Shown here: in pieces, positions 28,079-37,648 of the stretch | Layout: every line of letters starts with the position of its first letter | Position numbering within the stretch: the stretch's first letter is position 1 | Assembly: GCA_014237465.1 (NCBI GenBank) | Contig: JABZFM010000003.1 | Location: 124,001 to 188,000, forward strand | Direction: 5' to 3' | DNA from: Desulfobacteraceae bacterium | GTDB taxonomy: Bacteria; Desulfobacterota; Desulfobacteria; Desulfobacterales; Desulfosalsimonadaceae | Length of the DNA: 64,000 nt | The notes under the pieces: model-generated | Databases searched by the model: none | Told to the model about the DNA's origin: nothing | Seen by the model: only the letters and a program-made list of their open reading frames with translations | Position numbers and translations under genes: made by a program

Positions 28079-28699
28079 TTGATTATCAAAACACTCGCCG
28101 TGGGACCGATTATGGCAAACTGCTTTATCGTGGGATGTGAAAACACAAAATCTGCTGTGGTGATTGATCCGGGCGATGATGCGGACAAAATCCTCATGGC
28201 CCTGGCCGAATCACAGCTGACAGTCAAATACATTATCAACACCCACGGCCATTTTGATCATGTGGGGGCTAATAAAAAGATGAAAGATGCGACCGGTGCG
28301 GAAATTCTGATTCATGCCATGGATGCGGACATGCTGGAACAGATATCTGCTGCTTCCATGGCATTCGGGCTATCCGTTGAAAACTCCCCCCCTGCGGATC
28401 GAACCATCGGAGAAGGAGATCAAATCACATTTGGTGATATTACATTTAATGTAATTCATACGCCCGGACATTCTCCCGGCGGGATATCCTTGTCTACCGA
28501 CGGGGTTGTTTTTGTGGGAGACTCCTTGTTTTACGGGTCTATCGGCCGGACGGATTTTCCGGGCGGTGACTATAATACCCTGATATCCAGTATCAAAAAC
28601 AAACTGTTCCCCTTAGGCGACGAGGTTGTGGTATACACAGGGCACGGCCCCGAGACCACCATCGGCCAGGAAAAACGGATGAATCCGTTTTTGAAATAA
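28079..28699 (+). CDS. metallo-beta-lactamase-fold hydrolase (glyoxalase II-like)
   Basis: 206 residues. THGHFDHVG gives the HxHxDH metal motif; further ligands are HTPGHSPGG, FVGDSLF and a final YTGHGPET. Such short proteins hydrolyse thioesters (hydroxyacylglutathione-like) or other small esters. The start is a TTG at 28079 with a TTAGGAG site. It converges on the next gene, with adjacent ends. Confidence 0.85.
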   Translation: MIIKTLAVGPIMANCFIVGCENTKSAVVIDPGDDADKILMALAESQLTVKYIINTHGHFDHVGANKKMKDATGAEILIHAMDADMLEQISAASMAFGLSVENSPPADRTIGEGDQITFGDITFNVIHTPGHSPGGISLSTDGVVFVGDSLFYGSIGRTDFPGGDYNTLISSIKNKLFPLGDEVVVYTGHGPETTIGQEKRMNPFLK

Positions 28700-29083
28700 T
28701 TAAAATGCCCCCAATTGACACGGCTTAATCTTAATCTCCAGTGTTTCACATGCCCTGCTGACCGCCATTTTTCTGACATTAAATTTTTTCGCTATCTGCC
28801 ATGCGGACTTACACGGCAAACGGTCGTTGACCAGTTCACTTTTGATCGCTGCTTCCAGTTCAGGCGTCACTGCGTCAACCGGCTTTACAATTCTTTTTTC
28901 CGGCTGATAACCGAACAATCCGAGCTGACATTTTACCAGGTCCAGCTTCAATTGATCGGCATATTCACCCACAGCGGCCGGCGATATGCCAAGTTGATCC
29001 GCAGCATCAAAAGCCACCGCACAGGGGAGTTCATTTCCTTTGGCTCTTTGAGCAATTATATTTTTTATGTTTTCATCCAACAT
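28700..29083 (-). CDS. small protein with two internal HTH-like repeats, unknown
   Basis: 127 residues from the ATG at 29083, which has a GGAG site (a TTG at 29122 is possible). Two similar halves are visible: ELPCAVAFDAADQLGISPA ... VKCQLGLF and RLPCKSAWQIAKKFNVRKM ... IKPCQLGAF. Each has LPC, an alanine-rich helix pair like a helix-turn-helix, and ends PCQLG/KCQLG followed by F. The duplicated shape suggests a DNA-binding or regulatory role with paired cysteines, but I do not know the family for certain. Confidence 0.75.
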   Translation of the reverse strand: MLDENIKNIIAQRAKGNELPCAVAFDAADQLGISPAAVGEYADQLKLDLVKCQLGLFGYQPEKRIVKPVDAVTPELEAAIKSELVNDRLPCKSAWQIAKKFNVRKMAVSRACETLEIKIKPCQLGAF

Positions 29084-29460
29084 TTTCGCTCTCCGAATTA
29101 TTAAATCCTCTTTAGATTTCAATTATTGTGATACCCACCCAATGATGCACTATCATCAAAAAATTTTTATCGTTTTATATGATACTTATACAAAACACAA
29201 AACAGACTGTTAAATCATGATAAACCCTGAGTGCCGGGCAATGCCGTTTGGTTACAAGATATAATACCGAAATTTAAAGAAAAAAACAACATAAAGATAT
29301 ATCTTACCGTTGCCCTGAAAATCAAGGGAACCGGCTTATTTCACTTGAACAATATAAACGGGTCTGTTACTAATTTTTGATTACAGACCCTGATTTTCCG
29401 TCATCGGCGGATGGATTTTTCTATAATTACTTTTTAATTAATAAATATTTTACCTGTCTC
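29084..29460. other. gene-free AT-rich interval between divergent genes
   Basis: No gene or RNA is recognised. It must contain the promoters for the unknown minus-strand gene and for ispG. A longer in-frame reading of ispG (from 29377) is possible but has no family similarity. Confidence 0.5.
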
Positions 29461-30534
29461 ATGCCATTTGAAATTAAACGAAAACTGACGCGCCAGATCC
29501 ACTTAGGCGATGTAAAAATCGGCGGGAATGCGCCCATTGCGGTGCAATCCATGACCAATACCCGCACCCAGGATGTTGCGGCCACTGTGGCCCAGATCCG
29601 CCGCCTTGATGAAGCCGGCTGCGAGATTATCCGGGTGGCGGTTCCGGATGAAGAAGCGGCAGCGGCTATTGGCCTGATAAAAAAAAAAATATCCATTCCC
29701 CTGATTGCCGACATCCATTTTGATCATAAACTGGCCATTTTATCTGCAGAAGCCGGCGCAGACGCCCTTCGCATCAACCCCGGAAATATCGGCAGTCATC
29801 GCAGAATCAAAGCGGTGGTGGAGTGTGCAAAAACAAATGACATTCCTATCCGGATCGGCGTGAATGCCGGTTCCCTGGAAAAAGATCTGGTAAAAAAATA
29901 TGGCGGGGTAACGGTTGAAGCACTGGTGGAAAGTGCGTTAAACCAGATCGACCTGATGGCATCATTGGATTTTTCAAACATCAAGCTGGCCATCAAATCC
30001 GCCAATGTGCCACAGAGTATTGATGCCTACAGACAGCTATCCGCCAAAACCGATTTTCCGCTGCATGTGGGGATCACTGAGGCCGGCGGTCTTTTTTCAG
30101 GAATTGTGAAATCATCCATCGGCATCGGCATGCTTCTGGCCGACGGAATCGGTGATACCCTGCGCGTGTCCCTCACCCGTGATCCGGCAGAAGAAGTGCG
30201 GGTGGGATTTGAAATTTTAAAAGCACTGGGGATCCGGCAACGGGGTCCTGAAATTATCTCCTGCCCCACCTGCGGTCGGTGCAATATCGACCTGTTTCAC
30301 ATCGCCGAAACGGTTGAAAAAGCCCTGATGACCAAAACATCACCTGTCAAGGTGGCTATCATGGGATGCGTGGTGAACGGGCCCGGAGAGGCAAAAGAAG
30401 CAGATGTCGGTATTGCCGGCGGTGATGGAACCGGCATATTATTTAAAAAAGGTAAAGTCATCAAAAAATTCCCCCAGGCGCAACTGGTGACCGAACTGCT
30501 CAAAGCGGTGGAGGAATTAGAAAAACAGGAATAA
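29461..30534 (+). CDS. ispG: 4-hydroxy-3-methylbut-2-enyl diphosphate synthase
   Basis: 357 residues from the ATG at 29461. The N-terminal barrel has MTNTRTQDVAAT; the C-terminal iron-sulfur domain has ISCPTCGRC and the third cysteine in GCVVNGPGEAKEAD. It catalyses the penultimate step of the MEP isoprenoid pathway. proS follows 44 bp later and may be co-transcribed. Confidence 0.96.
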   Translation: MPFEIKRKLTRQIHLGDVKIGGNAPIAVQSMTNTRTQDVAATVAQIRRLDEAGCEIIRVAVPDEEAAAAIGLIKKKISIPLIADIHFDHKLAILSAEAGADALRINPGNIGSHRRIKAVVECAKTNDIPIRIGVNAGSLEKDLVKKYGGVTVEALVESALNQIDLMASLDFSNIKLAIKSANVPQSIDAYRQLSAKTDFPLHVGITEAGGLFSGIVKSSIGIGMLLADGIGDTLRVSLTRDPAEEVRVGFEILKALGIRQRGPEIISCPTCGRCNIDLFHIAETVEKALMTKTSPVKVAIMGCVVNGPGEAKEADVGIAGGDGTGILFKKGKVIKKFPQAQLVTELLKAVEELEKQE

Positions 30535-30578
30535 ACTAATCATCTGGAATTAAAAGAAAGGTTATATTAAGGAAATAA

Positions 30579-32099
30579 ATGGGAAAACAAGCCAAAACAG
30601 CGATCGAACCGACACGTGAAGAAAATTACCCGGAATGGTATCAGGAAGTTATCAAGGCATCGGACATGGCGGAAATCTCCCCGGTCAGGGGATGCATGGT
30701 CATCAAACCCTGGGGCTATGCCCTGTGGGAAAACATTAGCCGCGTATTAGATGATATGTTCAAGGCAACCGGTGTTAAAAACGCCTATTTCCCATTATTT
30801 ATTCCCATCAACTTTCTTGAAAAAGAGGCCGAGCATGTGGAAGGGTTTGCCAAGGAATGCGCGGTCGTGACCCACCATAAGCTGGAACAGGATGAAAGCG
30901 GCCGACTGGTGCCGGCCGGAAAACTCACGGAGCCCTTAATTGTCCGGCCCACATCCGAAACCATCATAGGGGATTCTTTTTCCAAATGGATCAACAGCTA
31001 CCGGGACCTTCCGGTTTTGATCAACCAGTGGGCCAATGTGGTGCGCTGGGAAATGCGGACCCGGATATTTTTGCGAACCAGTGAATTTTTATGGCAGGAA
31101 GGCCATACCGTCCATGCCACAAAAGAAGAAGCCGAGGAGCGCACCCAGATGATGCTGGATGTATATAAAAAAATGGCGGAAGAATACCTCGCCATCCCGG
31201 TTATTACCGGTGAAAAATCCGAATCGGAAAAATTCCCGGGTGCGGAAACCACCACCTGTATTGAAGCCATGATGCAGGACCGAAAAGCGCTCCAGGCTGG
31301 GACCTCCCATTTCCTGGGGCAGAATTTTGCCAAGGCATCCGATATAAAATTCCAGTCCGACAAGGAAATAGAAGAATACGGATGGACCACCTCATGGGGT
31401 GTTTCCACCCGCCTGATCGGCGGCCTGATCATGACCCACGGCGATGACAACGGTGTGATCCTCCCCCCGCGGGTGGCCTCGTCCCATGTGGTCCTCATAC
31501 CCATCATCCGAAAAGATAAAGATAAACAAATGGTCATGGACTACACCAACGAGCTGGCCGCTCGTTTACGAAACACCGCCTATTACGGTTATCCCATCCG
31601 GGTGGAAATTGATGACCGGGATATCGGCGGCGCCAAAAACTGGGAGTGGATTAAAAAGGGCAGCCCTCTGCGGGTGGAGATCGGGCCCAAGGACATTGCA
31701 TCCGACTCGGTATTTGTCGGCCGTCGGGACAAGGAGCCCCGGGACAAATCCGCCATTAACAAAGATACGTTTGTGGATGAAGTCGGCAATATGCTTGATG
31801 AAATTCAAAACACGCTCTTTCAAAAAGCTCTGGCATACCGTGAAAAGCACACCAGAAATATTGATGATAAAAACGAATTTGACGCGTTTTTCACCCCGGA
31901 AAACAAAGAGCGCCCGAAAATTCATGGCGGATTTGCCGTGTCCCACTGGTGCGGGGATGCGGCATGTGAAAAGCAGATAAAAGAGCGGTTGAATGTGACC
32001 GTCCGGTGCATCCCCTATGATCAGGAAAATGAGGATGGGGAATGTATTGAGTGTGGGAAGGCGAGTAAGAAGCGGGTTATATTCGCAAAAGCCTATTAA
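30579..32099 (+). CDS. proS: prolyl-tRNA synthetase, archaeal/eukaryal-type
   Basis: 506 residues, class II. Motif 2 region EMRTRIFLRTSEFLWQEGHT and motif 3 region GWTTSWGVSTRLIGGLIMTHGDDNG are clear; there is no editing insertion domain and a C-terminal extension ends with a Cys pair (GECIECGKASKKR). This short form (ProRS type 3) is usual in a subset of bacteria. An AAGGAAA site precedes the ATG. Confidence 0.93.
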   Translation: MGKQAKTAIEPTREENYPEWYQEVIKASDMAEISPVRGCMVIKPWGYALWENISRVLDDMFKATGVKNAYFPLFIPINFLEKEAEHVEGFAKECAVVTHHKLEQDESGRLVPAGKLTEPLIVRPTSETIIGDSFSKWINSYRDLPVLINQWANVVRWEMRTRIFLRTSEFLWQEGHTVHATKEEAEERTQMMLDVYKKMAEEYLAIPVITGEKSESEKFPGAETTTCIEAMMQDRKALQAGTSHFLGQNFAKASDIKFQSDKEIEEYGWTTSWGVSTRLIGGLIMTHGDDNGVILPPRVASSHVVLIPIIRKDKDKQMVMDYTNELAARLRNTAYYGYPIRVEIDDRDIGGAKNWEWIKKGSPLRVEIGPKDIASDSVFVGRRDKEPRDKSAINKDTFVDEVGNMLDEIQNTLFQKALAYREKHTRNIDDKNEFDAFFTPENKERPKIHGGFAVSHWCGDAACEKQIKERLNVTVRCIPYDQENEDGECIECGKASKKRVIFAKAY

Positions 32100-32222
32100 T
32101 GGCTTCGCAAAAAGCCCAATTTCAGCGCTGCACTGCATTCTTCGTCATTGCGGAGTAGCAAGCTACGCCTCATTCCTCAGAATTTGTGCGCCTTGAACTT
32201 GGGACTTTTTTCTTTGCCATAA
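32099..32222 (+). repeat. palindromic element family A, copy 2, at the end of proS
   Basis: It begins at the proS stop (TAATGGCTTCGCAAAAAG). The interior has GTAGCAAGCTAC as the central mini-stem, and CTCAGAATTTGTGCGCCTTG near the far end. The distal arm is ACTTTTTTCTTTGCCAT. Orientation relative to the gene is as at pstS. Confidence 0.8.
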
Positions 32223-32244
32223 TGCCATAAATATTGAAAAATTT

Positions 32245-34389
32245 ATGATACGAATCACCGACATACTTGATAAGATTTATGACTATTATCCGGATGCGGA
32301 TGTCGACATCGTGGACCGGGCCTATATTTATTCGGCCAAGGTCCATGACGGTCAGCTCCGGTTGAGCGGTGAACCGTATCTTTCCCATCCTCTGGAAGTA
32401 GCTTCCATTCTTTCCGACATGCGGCTGGACACCACCAGCATCGCCTGCGGCCTGCTGCATGACGTGGTTGAAGACACCCATTCCACCATCAAGGACATCC
32501 AGGACCTGTTCGGCATGGAGGCCGCCAAAATCATTGAAGGCGTCACAAAAATCAGCAGCCTGTCGTTTAACACGGCAAAAGCTCGCCAGGCGGGCAATAT
32601 CCGCAAAATGATCCTGGCCATGGCCGACGACATTCGTGTCATTTTAATCAAGCTCGCCGACCGGCTTCACAATATCCGCACGCTTCATTATCATAACAAA
32701 GCTGAAAAAAAAAAGTACATTGCCCAGGAGACCTTAGACATTTATTCTCCCATTGCCGCCCGGCTCGGCATTTACTGGATCAAAAGAGAACTGGAAGAAA
32801 TCTCCTTTTTTCATACAAATCCTGAGCAATATGAGAAAATCAAACAGCTGGTCAGCACCAACCAGACGGACCGGGAATATTATGTCCGGGAAGTAAAAAG
32901 CTCCATCCTAGATATCTTAAACCATGCAAACATTGAGTGCTCAGTCAGCGGAAGGTTTAAACAGTTCTACAGCATCTACCAGAAAATGGTGGCCCAGAAG
33001 CTTGAATTTGAGCAGGTTTATGACATTATCGCTTTTCGGGTTATCTTAGACACAATCCCCCAGTGCTATGAAGCCTTGGGCCTCATTCATTCCAAGTGGC
33101 GTCCCATTCCGTATAAATTCAAGGACTATATCGGTTTTCCAAAACCCAACGGCTATAAATCCCTTCACACGACCGTTGTCGGCCCATACGGGGAACGCAT
33201 GGAAATTCAGATCCGTACCCAGGAAATGGATCAGGTGGCCAACGCCGGCATTGCGGCCCACTGGAGTTATAAAGAAGGCAAAACCCTTGATAAAGAGACT
33301 CAAAATACATTTGCCTGGATCCATAACCTGGTGGATCATGAAGAAAGTTACGGTGACCCGGAAGAATTTCTGGAAAACGTCCGGATTGACCTGTTTCCCA
33401 AGGATGTCTATATATTTACCCCCAACGGCGAAGTGAAGAATCTGCCAAAAGGTTCCACCCCCGTTGATTTTGCCTACATGATTCACACGGAAGTCGGGCA
33501 TCAGTGTTCCGGCGCCAAGGTCAACGGACGCCTGGTGCCCCTTCAGTATAAGCTTCAAACCGGCGATATTGTAGAAATCACGACATTTAAAGGCCATCAC
33601 CCGAGCCCGGATTGGCTGACTTATGTGAAGACCGGCAAAGCACGCTCCAGAATCCGTCAATGGATAAAAAAACAGGAAACGGACAGAAGCATCAGCTTGG
33701 GCCGCGAATTATGCGAAAAGGCATTCCGCAAACATAAGCTGAATTTTAATGAACTGCTTCATTCGAAGAAAATGGAACAGGCGGCACAAGATTTTAATTT
33801 TAAAAAAGTAGAGGATTTGATCGCCCATATTGGGTATGGAAAAGTAACGCCCCTACAGCTGATTGGGAAACTGGCACCGGACGTTAAACCGAAAAAGGAA
33901 GACACCCTTTTCAACAAATTGATGCCCCGCCGCAAAGACAAAAAAACCAAGGATACGGACGGGATTGTCGTCGACGGTCTTGACGATATCCTGATCCGTT
34001 ATGGACAATGCTGCCAGCCGATCCCTGGAGATCAAATCACCGGATATATTACACACGGCGCCGGGATTACGGTTCATCGCCAGGGATGTGTCAACGCCCT
34101 GAAAATGAACCCGGAACGTCGAATTCATGTCCAGTGGAAAGAAAAGGCCGCCGGAGCATTCCGGGTAAAACTGTATGTGCAGGCCTATGACAAGGTCGGG
34201 CTGCTGGCGGAAATCTCAGCCGTACTCAGCCAGATGGAAGCCAATGTCGTGGACATCAATTTAGAGAGTGAAAAAGACAAAATGGTCAATGGCTTTTTTA
34301 CAATTGCAGTAAAAGACATTGACCACTTGGATGATGTAATCACAAAACTTAAAAAAATTGATATGATCCAGGAAATAAAACGCATGTAA
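32245..34389 (+). CDS. bifunctional (p)ppGpp synthetase/hydrolase, RelA/SpoT family
   Basis: 714 residues. N-terminal HD hydrolase domain with LLHDVVEDT; synthetase domain with FPKPNGYKSLHTTV and RTQEMDQVANAGIAAHWSYKEG; TGS domain (DVYIFTPNGEVKNLPKG) and C-terminal ACT domain (VGLLAEISAVL). It makes and breaks ppGpp in the stringent response. Both active sites look intact. It starts 23 bp after the palindromic element. Confidence 0.95.
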   Translation: MIRITDILDKIYDYYPDADVDIVDRAYIYSAKVHDGQLRLSGEPYLSHPLEVASILSDMRLDTTSIACGLLHDVVEDTHSTIKDIQDLFGMEAAKIIEGVTKISSLSFNTAKARQAGNIRKMILAMADDIRVILIKLADRLHNIRTLHYHNKAEKKKYIAQETLDIYSPIAARLGIYWIKRELEEISFFHTNPEQYEKIKQLVSTNQTDREYYVREVKSSILDILNHANIECSVSGRFKQFYSIYQKMVAQKLEFEQVYDIIAFRVILDTIPQCYEALGLIHSKWRPIPYKFKDYIGFPKPNGYKSLHTTVVGPYGERMEIQIRTQEMDQVANAGIAAHWSYKEGKTLDKETQNTFAWIHNLVDHEESYGDPEEFLENVRIDLFPKDVYIFTPNGEVKNLPKGSTPVDFAYMIHTEVGHQCSGAKVNGRLVPLQYKLQTGDIVEITTFKGHHPSPDWLTYVKTGKARSRIRQWIKKQETDRSISLGRELCEKAFRKHKLNFNELLHSKKMEQAAQDFNFKKVEDLIAHIGYGKVTPLQLIGKLAPDVKPKKEDTLFNKLMPRRKDKKTKDTDGIVVDGLDDILIRYGQCCQPIPGDQITGYITHGAGITVHRQGCVNALKMNPERRIHVQWKEKAAGAFRVKLYVQAYDKVGLLAEISAVLSQMEANVVDINLESEKDKMVNGFFTIAVKDIDHLDDVITKLKKIDMIQEIKRM

Positions 34390-34395
34390 ATTTTT

Positions 34396-34584
34396 TTACG
34401 GTTTTGTCACTAACCCGGATTTAATACAGTTGGTACAGGCCATTATCTTTTTGACCTGTCCGTTATGAATCGCGCGAACCTTCTGAAGATTTGGATTAAA
34501 TCGACGTTTATTCAGATTATGCGCATGACTGACATGATTGCCGACCATCGGTTTTTTTCCGCAAATTTCACACTGCTTTGACAT
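34396..34584 (-). CDS. rpmB: 50S ribosomal protein L28
   Basis: 62 residues from the ATG at 34584, which has a CAAGGAG site. [20 protein letters not shown] ... CTNCIKSG is the zinc-binding L28 form with four cysteines. It converges on the relA/spoT gene, ends 6 bp apart. Confidence 0.96.
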   Translation of the reverse strand: MSKQCEICGKKPMVGNHVSHAHNLNKRRFNPNLQKVRAIHNGQVKKIMACTNCIKSGLVTKP

Positions 34585-34618
34585 AATATTCTCCTTGAAA
34601 CATTTTATATAAATAAAG

Positions 34619-34647
34619 AAAGGCATATACTCTATCAATATGCCTTT
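34619..34647 (-). terminator. hairpin between bamD and rpmB
   Basis: On the minus strand CAAAGGCATAT and ATATGCCTTTC form a 10-bp stem, followed by TTTATTT. It could end the trxA-trxB-bamD transcript before rpmB. Confidence 0.5.
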
Positions 34648-34736
34648 GTAAAGCTTTTTTATGATATCATCTGTAGTGTTTTTACACACTGCACTGCTCA
34701 AGAGTTAAACGCCAGCCGGTTAAATCTTGAAGGCAA

Positions 34737-35471
34737 TCATTTGGGCAAAGGCCCATGATCGAACGCTTCTGCTTTGTCATTATCCGCTGCATCGACTGCA
34801 GAATCGCTCTCACCTGTTTCTTGATCTTTTGGAATCATGGCTTTACATTTCGCCATATAATCCAAGGCCTTATGATGAAGCCCAAAATCCGGATAAACGG
34901 TCACAACCCCGGCAAACCGGTGCAATGCCGCCTCATATTTTTTTGACTTGAAATAAAACAGGCCGATATCCATCTCTTTTGCGGCAAGATTCTGCAGGCA
35001 TGTCTCAATATGCGATTTTGCCTGCCGGGCATACTCGTCGTTGTCCGGAAACTGTTCTACCAGGCGCTGAAATGTTCGAAGGGCATTTTGGGTGGCCGTT
35101 GCATCCCGATCAATGGTTTCAATCCGGTCAAAATCACAAAGACCGACCTGATAGATAACATGCGGGATCTTTTCATCATTGGGATGCATGCGTTCATACT
35201 CGTTATACGCCAGAATTGCTTCATCATAGGATTCCATCAGATAGTATGAGTCCGCAATTTGCAGGCCCGCGCCCTTGGCATGAACAGAAAACGGATACCA
35301 GTCTTTTAACTTTTTATAAGACTTGATGGCTTGAGAGTATTTCTCTTTTTCAAAATACATCTGCCCGTCTGCTGCAAGCTCATCAGCGGTTTTTTCAGGT
35401 TTATTTTTCGACCATGAACATCCTGCCAAAACCAATAATAAAACGACACCAATAACATTTAACCGTTTCAT
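34737..35471 (-). CDS. bamD: outer-membrane assembly lipoprotein BamD
   Basis: About 244 residues from the ATG at 35471. The signal peptide ends with the lipobox LVLAGC. Tetratricopeptide repeats follow (LAADGQMYFEKEKYSQAIKSYKKLK first). BamD binds BamA and helps insert outer-membrane beta barrels such as the porin and small barrel of this window. The C-terminus is acidic and possibly disordered. Confidence 0.85.
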   Translation of the reverse strand: MKRLNVIGVVLLLVLAGCSWSKNKPEKTADELAADGQMYFEKEKYSQAIKSYKKLKDWYPFSVHAKGAGLQIADSYYLMESYDEAILAYNEYERMHPNDEKIPHVIYQVGLCDFDRIETIDRDATATQNALRTFQRLVEQFPDNDEYARQAKSHIETCLQNLAAKEMDIGLFYFKSKKYEAALHRFAGVVTVYPDFGLHHKALDYMAKCKAMIPKDQETGESDSAVDAADNDKAEAFDHGPLPK

Positions 35472-35521
35472 GAAAGGATTCCGTTGCGTTTTATGCAAAG
35501 CTACAGGTAATGCCATGACTG

Positions 35522-36457
35522 CTAATGGCCTTCTAAGGTTTCAATGTAATTGGCCGCTTCAAAAGCCGCAATGGCACTGTCACCGACGGCTGTGGCGACC
35601 TGACGTAAAGGCGTATTCCGGACATCCCCGGCCGCATAAACACCGGGAACCGATGTTTCCATTTTTGCATTCACGACAATAAAACCGCCTTTATCAACCT
35701 GTATCGCATCGTTTAGAAATGAAGTATTCGGTGTTATACCGACCCATACAAAACATCCTTCAACCGCAAGGTCAGACTGTTCCCCGGTTTTGACATTCTT
35801 TATTGAAATGCCTTCCACACCGGCGTCCGATCCGTTGACGGATGTGAGGACCGAATCCCAGACAATTTCTATTTTATCATTTTCCAGTGCCCGTTCCTGA
35901 AGAATCCGGGTGGCCCGCAGCTGGTCCCGCCGGTGAATTAAATATACCTTATTCACAAAACGGGTCAGGAAGATACTTTCCTGCACCGCCGTATCCCCAC
36001 CGCCGATGGCTGCCACCACACTATTTCTGAAAAACGGCGCATCGCAGGTCGCACAGGTGGAGATCCCTTTACCGTAAAACTCCTCTTCTCCCGGAACACC
36101 AAGTTTTCTCGGGGACGCACCGGTGGCAATAATCACTGCCTTGCATGTCACCGTCCGGTCGCTTAAAACCAACTTTTTAACCGGTTCCCCCACGTCCATG
36201 GATTGCACCTGGTTGGTTTCAATTTCAACGCCAAAACGTTTCGTCTGTTCCGTCATTTTCATGACCAGGTCAGCGCCGGACAAGCCTTCGGGAAACCCCG
36301 GGTAATTTTCAAGCCAGTCCGTAACCAAAATCTGACCGCCGGGTGCCGACTTTTCAAGAACCAGGGTATTCAGCCGGGCCCGCGCCGCATAGATGGAGGC
36401 CGTCAAACCGGCCGGGCCGCCGCCGATAATCACAAGATCATAATCTGTAGGTTTCAT
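35522..36457 (-). CDS. trxB: thioredoxin reductase
   Basis: 311 residues. FAD-binding GGGPAGLTASIYAARA, redox-active CATC in GISTCATCDAPFF, and NADPH loop IGGGDTAVQES. The ending YAAGDVRNTPLRQV is the FAD C-terminal motif. It reduces TrxA, whose gene lies 9 bp upstream. The CATC variant is common. Confidence 0.97.
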   Translation of the reverse strand: MKPTDYDLVIIGGGPAGLTASIYAARARLNTLVLEKSAPGGQILVTDWLENYPGFPEGLSGADLVMKMTEQTKRFGVEIETNQVQSMDVGEPVKKLVLSDRTVTCKAVIIATGASPRKLGVPGEEEFYGKGISTCATCDAPFFRNSVVAAIGGGDTAVQESIFLTRFVNKVYLIHRRDQLRATRILQERALENDKIEIVWDSVLTSVNGSDAGVEGISIKNVKTGEQSDLAVEGCFVWVGITPNTSFLNDAIQVDKGGFIVVNAKMETSVPGVYAAGDVRNTPLRQVATAVGDSAIAAFEAANYIETLEGH

Positions 36458-36466
36458 TAATCTATT

Positions 36467-36793
36467 CTATATGCTGTTGTTTAAAGTTTCTTCAATCTTT
36501 GCTTTATCGACCATGCCGACAATCTGATCCAGTTTTTCGCCGCCCTTGAATACCAGCAGTGTGGGGATGGCTCTGATTCCAAAGTTTCCAGGGGTTACCG
36601 GATTATCATCCACGTTGCACTTGAAAAATTTTACTTTTCCTTCGTAGTCTTTACGGATCTCTTCAATCACAGGACCGATTGCTTTGCAAGGCCCACACCA
36701 GGGCGCCCAGAAATCGACCAGCACCGGGATATCTGATTTCAAAACTTCACTGTCAAACGTGCTGTCACTGACATCTAAAATATTTTCCGCCAT
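36467..36793 (-). CDS. trxA: thioredoxin
   Basis: 108 residues with WCGPC at the active site (near FWAPWCGPCKAIGP) and the cis-Pro loop AIPTLLVF. It is the substrate of TrxB in the same operon. The ATG at 36793 has an AAGGA site. Confidence 0.97.
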   Translation of the reverse strand: MAENILDVSDSTFDSEVLKSDIPVLVDFWAPWCGPCKAIGPVIEEIRKDYEGKVKFFKCNVDDNPVTPGNFGIRAIPTLLVFKGGEKLDQIVGMVDKAKIEETLNNSI

Positions 36794-37256
36794 TATAACA
36801 TCCTTTCATAAATGTTTTTTCCGAGAAATTTTTAAAAAATTCACTCCCATATACAATACCGGACAATTAATTCCATGACTTAATAAACCGGCAAAATTTG
36901 CAAATAATATAATGATCGGCATCCGGATTGTCAAGTAAGGAGACAAGCCTGCAGTCGCATATCCGCAATTGAAAAATTCATAGTATTCTAAGTATCTAAT
37001 ATGTGCCGCACGCTTCAGACGACGGATACGCCGGATAATTTATGAGCGGATAATTTATGAAAAGATTATATTTGCTGCACAGATTTCACGTATTTCATAT
37101 TAAAAGGATATATGCTATGTATTTTTTACCTAAAAAAAGATTGACTCTTAATTTGCAAATCATTAGGTTTGCAAATTAAATTTTAAGATTCGCTTGCAAT
37201 AAAATACTAAGTAATATTTTCAAGTTACAACCGGTAGACAACACGAGGAACTGACA
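36794..37256. other. gene-free interval between trxA and hisI
   Basis: About 460 bp of AT-rich DNA. Besides the inverted repeat at 37149-37178 no gene, tRNA or known riboswitch is recognised; the promoters of trxA (minus) and hisI (plus) must be here. Confidence 0.5.
37149..37178. promoter_or_regulatory. 11-bp inverted repeat before hisI
   Basis: TAATTTGCAAA and TTTGCAAATTA are perfect complements 8 bases apart, about 80 bp before the hisI start. There is no T-run, so an operator is more likely than a terminator. It is the only strong inverted repeat of this gap. Confidence 0.4.
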
Positions 37257-37643
37257 ATGATAGAATTAGATTTCAATAAAATGGGCGGACTGGCGCCGGC
37301 CATTGTTCAGGATAATGATACCGGCGAGGTATTGATGCTGGCCTTTATGAACAAAGAAGCCTGGGAAGCCACCTTAAAAACAGGTAAAGCGACTTATTAC
37401 AGCCGCTCCCGAAACCAATTATGGGTCAAGGGAGAAACCTCCGGCCATGTCCAGCTGGTAAAAGAGATCCGCGTGGACTGTGACAACGACACCGTATTAT
37501 TAAAAGTCGAACAGCTCGGCGGTGCCGCCTGCCACACCGGCTATAAAAGCTGTTTTTATCAAAAAGTGGAAAACAACACATTAACCATTACCGGGAAACC
37601 GATATTTGATCCCAACGAGGTATATAAAACCAAAGAGGAATAA
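37257..37643 (+). CDS. hisI: phosphoribosyl-AMP cyclohydrolase
   Basis: 128 residues. The metal site motifs are [10 protein letters not shown] and [12 protein letters not shown]; the substrate loop is [18 protein letters not shown]. It opens the purine ring in the third step of histidine synthesis. It is not fused to HisE. hisG follows 5 bp later. Confidence 0.97.
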   Translation: MIELDFNKMGGLAPAIVQDNDTGEVLMLAFMNKEAWEATLKTGKATYYSRSRNQLWVKGETSGHVQLVKEIRVDCDNDTVLLKVEQLGGAACHTGYKSCFYQKVENNTLTITGKPIFDPNEVYKTKEE

Positions 37644-37648
37644 TAAAA

